Assembly: GCA_036510065.1 (NCBI GenBank) | Contig: DATCEO010000213.1 | Span: 62,001 to 126,000, forward strand | Direction: 5' to 3' | Source of the DNA: DASUBV01 sp036510065 | Lineage (GTDB): Bacteria; Actinomycetota; Actinomycetes; Streptosporangiales; Streptosporangiaceae | Length of the DNA stretch: 64,000 nt | In this document: positions 61,113 to 64,000 of the stretch, piece by piece | Layout of the letters: each line of letters begins with the position of its first letter | Numbering within the stretch: the first letter of the stretch is position 1 | Translations under genes and position numbers: made by a program | Notes under the pieces: generated by a model | The model's input: the letters and a program-made list of their open reading frames with translations, nothing else | What the model was told of the DNA's origin: nothing | Databases searched by the model: none

Positions 61113-62033
61113 TCAGGGAATCAGGACGATCTTGCCCAGGGTGTGCCGCTTCTCCAGCTCGGCGTAGGCCTGGCGGACTTCCTCGAGGGGGTACGTGGCC
61201 GCGATCGGGATCTCGATCTGGCCCGCAGCCACCAGGCCGGCCATCTCGGCCAGCACGTCGGTGGTCGAGGCGTCGGAGCTGCCCTCGGCCTTGGTGCCGA
61301 ACTCCTTGGCCGCGTCGTAGGCGATGATGGTCTCGATCCGGTCCCGCGGCACGCCGAGATCCACGGCGAGCTTGACGTAGTCGGGCCCGAACAGGTCGAT
61401 GAAGGCGTCCACGCCATCGGGGGCGGCGGCCCGGATCCGGTCGGCCAGGCCGTCGCCGTAGGCCACCGGCGTCACGCCGAGCGAGGTCAGCCAGTCGTGG
61501 TGGGACGGTGAGGCGATGCCGATCACGCTGGCGCCCCGGATCTTCAGCAGCTGCACCACCACCGAGCCGACGCCGCCCGCGGCGGCGGACACCACCACGG
61601 TGTCGCCCGGGCCGGCCGCCACGGCCCGCACTGCCGCGTACGCGGTCACGCCGACCACGTACATCGAGCCCGCGACCGGCCAGGACAGGCCAGCCGGCTT
61701 GCGGATGAGCTGGCCGTCGGGGACCACGACGTACTGCGCGTGGCTGGACCGCTGCCAGGACCAGCCCAGCACCTCGTCGCCAACTGAGAAACCGGTGACG
61801 CCGTCACCGACCGCGCTGACCACGCCGGCCAGGTCGCTGCCCTCGCCCGAGGGGAATGTCGTCGGCCAGCGTGAGTCGAGGTAGCCCTTGCGGATCGACG
61901 CCTCGCCGGGGTTGATCCCGGCGGCCCGTACCTGGACGACTACCTCGCCCGCCGCCGGCGACGGCACCTCGACGTCCGCCACGTACAGGACGTCAATGCC
62001 TCCGTACTGGTCAAATCGCACTGCCCTGGCCAT
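61113..62033 (-). CDS. NADP-dependent medium-chain reductase (quinone oxidoreductase-like)
   Basis: A 306-residue zinc-free MDR protein. The N domain is VEVPSPAAGEVVVQVRAAGINPGEASIRKGYLDS. The nucleotide motif is VVVSAAAGGVGSVVVQLLKIRGASVIG. The C terminus YPLEEVRQAYAELEKRHTLGKIVLIP is family-typical. It is not closely similar to the other MDR gene in this window. The substrate is unknown; reduction of quinones or activated alkenes is usual. ATG at 62033. Confidence 0.9.
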   Translation of the reverse strand: MARAVRFDQYGGIDVLYVADVEVPSPAAGEVVVQVRAAGINPGEASIRKGYLDSRWPTTFPSGEGSDLAGVVSAVGDGVTGFSVGDEVLGWSWQRSSHAQYVVVPDGQLIRKPAGLSWPVAGSMYVVGVTAYAAVRAVAAGPGDTVVVSAAAGGVGSVVVQLLKIRGASVIGIASPSHHDWLTSLGVTPVAYGDGLADRIRAAAPDGVDAFIDLFGPDYVKLAVDLGVPRDRIETIIAYDAAKEFGTKAEGSSDASTTDVLAEMAGLVAAGQIEIPIAATYPLEEVRQAYAELEKRHTLGKIVLIP

Positions 62034-62131
62034 TGCCCAGCCCCATCTCGTCGGTGAACGGGGATCTTGCGATCCGATCTTGCCTATGGGAGCCAGCAGC
62101 GCGCCGCGGCCTGCTATTCCTGGCCGGGGTC

Positions 62132-63841
62132 CTAACCCCAGCGGATGGCCGCGATATCGGGCGCGCCGAGCCGGGCGGCCTCGGCGGTGTGGTCGTCGGG
62201 CTTGGTCTGCGAGTCGCGCTCGGCTGCCACCCGGGCCAGGTAGTGGTCGATCTCCCGCTGCCGGTGCTCGTCATCCCAGCCCAGCGGGCCTGCCATCAGG
62301 TCGGCGACGGTGGCGGCGGCGGCCACGCCGCGGTCCCAGGACTCGATCGAGATCCGCATCCGCCGGGCCAGCACGTCGTCCAGGTGCCGGGCGCCCTCGT
62401 GGGTGACGGCATAGCGAGCCTCGACCCGCAGGTAGTCGTCCGCGCCCGGCAGCGGCTCGGCCAGCGACGGGTCCTGCGCCAGCATGGCCAGCAGCTCGTG
62501 GACGCACGACCCGTAGCGGTTGAGCAGGTGCTCGACGCGGACGGGATGCACGCCGACGGTCACGGCCAGCGCCCGGCGCTGGTTCCACAGGGCCCGGTAG
62601 CCGTCGGCGCCGATCAGCGGCACCGCGTCCGTGCAGGAGTCCGGGACCCGGGCGTCCAGGCCGCGGGCCGCCTCGTTGACGGCGTCGGCGGCCATCACCC
62701 GGTAGGTCGTGTACTTGCCGCCGGCCACGACGACCAGGCCGGGCACCGGGTGGCCCACGATGTGCTCGCGCGACAGCTTCGAGGTCTCCTCCGACTCGCC
62801 GCTTAGCAGCGGCCGCAGGCCGGCGTAGACGCCCTCGACGTCCTCGCGGGTGAGCGGCGAGGTCAGGACGGCGTTGACGTGCTCCAGCAGATAGTCGATG
62901 TCACTGGAGCTGACGGCCGGGTGGGCCTTGTCCAGGGCCCAGTCGGTATCGGTCGTCCCGATGATCCAGTGCCGTCCCCAGGGGATAACGAACAGCACGC
63001 TCGTCTCGGTCTGCAGGATGATCCCGGTGCTGGACTGCAGCCGGTCCCGGGGCACCACCAGGTGGATGCCCTTGGAGGCGCGGACGTGGAACTGGCCGCG
63101 GGTGTCGGCCAGAGCCTGAGTGTCATCGGTCCACACGCCGGTGGCGTTGATGACCTGCCGGGCGCGCACCTCGAACCTGGCCCCGGTCTCCAGGTCCGTC
63201 ATCGTCGCGCCCGTCACCCGCTCGCCCTGCCGCAGGAAGCCGGTGACCTGGACCCGGTTGGCCACCATGGCGCCAAAGGACGCGGCGGTCCGCACCACGG
63301 TCAGCGTGTGCCGGGCGTCGTCGACCTGCGCGTCCCAGTACTGCACGGCGCCGGTAAGGACATCGCCGCGCAGGCACGGCGCCTCGCGCAGCGCCTTCTT
63401 GCGGGTCAGGTGCCGGTGGTGGCGCAGGCCGTGCGCCGTGCCCGAGGTGAAGGCCATCGCGTCGTACAGGGCAATCCCGGCGCCCACGTAGGGGCGTTCC
63501 CAGTGGTGCCGCAGCGGATACAGGAACGGCACCGGCCGCACGAGGTGCGGGGCGATCCGGTCCAGCAGCAGGCCGCGCTCGGTCAGGGCCTCGCGGACCA
63601 GGCCGAAGTCGAGCATCTCCAGGTAGCGCAGGCCGCCGTGGATGAGCTTGCTCGACCGGCTGGACGTCCCGCTGGCCCAGTCCCGCGCCTCGACCAGGGC
63701 GGTCGTCAGGCCGCGCGTCACCGCGTCGAGCGCGCAGCCGGCGCCCACCACCCCGCCGCCGATGACGAGCACGTCGACCTCGTACTCGGTCATCGCAGTC
63801 ACCGCGTCCGCACGGGACGCCGGGGACAGTGCCTCTACCAC
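62132..63841 (-). CDS. glpD: Glycerol-3-phosphate dehydrogenase
   Basis: A 569-residue FAD enzyme oxidising glycerol-3-phosphate to DHAP at the membrane, downstream of GlpK. The FAD motif is VDVLVIGGGVVGAGCALDAVTRGL. SGTSSRSSKLIHGGLRYLEML is the strongly conserved block, with IPWGRHWIIGTTDTDW and GLRPLLSGESEETSKLSREH later. The start GTG (63841) is supported by the family-like LSPASRADAVTAM leader, and a TAG in frame sits 23 bp before it. That GTG lies inside the innermost copy of a 14-bp tandem repeat, each copy of which carries a GAGG-like ribosome site and a GTG. Confidence 0.93.
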   Translation of the reverse strand: MVEALSPASRADAVTAMTEYEVDVLVIGGGVVGAGCALDAVTRGLTTALVEARDWASGTSSRSSKLIHGGLRYLEMLDFGLVREALTERGLLLDRIAPHLVRPVPFLYPLRHHWERPYVGAGIALYDAMAFTSGTAHGLRHHRHLTRKKALREAPCLRGDVLTGAVQYWDAQVDDARHTLTVVRTAASFGAMVANRVQVTGFLRQGERVTGATMTDLETGARFEVRARQVINATGVWTDDTQALADTRGQFHVRASKGIHLVVPRDRLQSSTGIILQTETSVLFVIPWGRHWIIGTTDTDWALDKAHPAVSSSDIDYLLEHVNAVLTSPLTREDVEGVYAGLRPLLSGESEETSKLSREHIVGHPVPGLVVVAGGKYTTYRVMAADAVNEAARGLDARVPDSCTDAVPLIGADGYRALWNQRRALAVTVGVHPVRVEHLLNRYGSCVHELLAMLAQDPSLAEPLPGADDYLRVEARYAVTHEGARHLDDVLARRMRISIESWDRGVAAAATVADLMAGPLGWDDEHRQREIDHYLARVAAERDSQTKPDDHTAEAARLGAPDIAAIRWG

Positions 63842-63896
63842 AGTGCCTCTACCACAGTGCCTCTACCACAGTGCCGCTACCACAGTGCCGCTACCA
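63827..63896. repeat. Five copies of a 14-bp tandem repeat carrying the glpD start
   Basis: Five head-to-tail copies of CAGTGCCTCTACCA (plus strand). Three are identical and the two farthest from glpD share a T-to-C... C-to-G type change (GCCGCTACCA). Read toward glpD each unit has GAGG (or a variant) then GTG at a usable distance. Because 14 is not a multiple of 3, only the innermost GTG reads into glpD; others open very short frames ending in TAG. Confidence 0.9.
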
Positions 63897-63914
63897 CGCG
63901 TCTGCTACCACCGG

Positions 63915-64000
63915 TCAGTCGACCTCCACCCAGTTCAGCGTACGCTGAACCGCTTTCTTCCAGCCTGCGTAACCCTCTTCCCGCTGCCGACCATTCCATT
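63915..64000 (-). CDS. glpK: Glycerol kinase, C-terminal end only (cut by window edge)
   Basis: The last 28 codons read WNGRQREEGYAGWKKAVQRT then LNWVEVD and stop at 63915. That is the characteristic C terminus of actinobacterial glycerol kinase (REEGYAGWKKAV). The rest lies beyond the window. It is 73 bp upstream of the glpD start on the same strand, so glpK-glpD form an operon for glycerol use. Confidence 0.85.
   Translation of the reverse strand, partial: WNGRQREEGYAGWKKAVQRTLNWVEVD

Overview
This is one contiguous stretch of very GC-rich (about 70%) actinobacterial chromosome. GTG starts, 4-bp ATGA/GTGA gene overlaps and long antisense open frames are all common. Lsr2, a SigB/SigF-type sigma factor, a likely F420-dependent LLM oxidoreductase, a PASTA-less Ser/Thr kinase, and the galactofuranose genes Glf, GlfT2 and a GlfT1-like enzyme point to a soil actinomycete of the Streptosporangiales/Catenulisporales/Frankiales kind. 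I cannot name the genus from sequence alone. I see no tRNA, rRNA, CRISPR array, insertion sequence or prophage. Most of the window looks like ordinary core and accessory metabolism.

Layout. 0-6 kb: a YjbQ protein, a lutABC lactate oxidation operon (minus strand), and a single gene fusing chorismate mutase, prephenate dehydratase with its ACT domain, and DAHP synthase. 6-13 kb: an FHA-like protein convergent with a membrane Ser/Thr kinase, an aldehyde dehydrogenase, a DEAD/DEAH helicase and a universal stress protein. 13-24 kb: a 58-bp perfect palindrome, a broken nucleoside-kinase-like gene, small oxidoreductases, an S53 peptidase, a ClC-type channel preceded by a collapsed radical-SAM maturase remnant, a convergent pair of sigma-factor genes, and an MDR reductase. 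24-37 kb: secreted and metabolic genes, several paired with a divergent regulator and a clear inverted-repeat operator (MarR/YceI, TetR/FAD oxidase, MarR/DMT exporter), plus a secreted GH16-lectin protein with its own operator. 37-43 kb: an MFS exporter with a MerR regulator and MerR-type operator, an acyl-CoA dehydrogenase, a MOSC protein, a truncated ABC ATPase, an AlkA-like glycosylase and Lsr2.

43-50 kb: a sugar-uptake operon (binding lipoprotein, two permeases, GH13 alpha-glucosidase) divergent from a LacI regulator. 50-60 kb: an envelope-glycan locus. Four minus-strand genes coupled by 4-bp overlaps (family 2 glycosyltransferase, Glf, GlfT2, GT-C transferase) face a sulfotransferase-like gene and a GlfT1-like transferase. 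A membrane protein plus winged-helix regulator operon with an operator-like array follows. 60-64 kb: RmlB, an MDR reductase, GlpD with an unusual 14-bp tandem repeat carrying its start codon, and the last codons of GlpK at the window edge.

Most noteworthy: the trifunctional aromatic enzyme; the galactofuranose locus with a sulfotransferase; the glpD repeat; the 58-bp palindrome; the maturase remnant coupled to the ClC gene; a probable 1-nt frameshift at the start of lutB; and an apparent N-terminal extension on Lsr2. All functional calls come from reading motifs by eye. No database search was possible.
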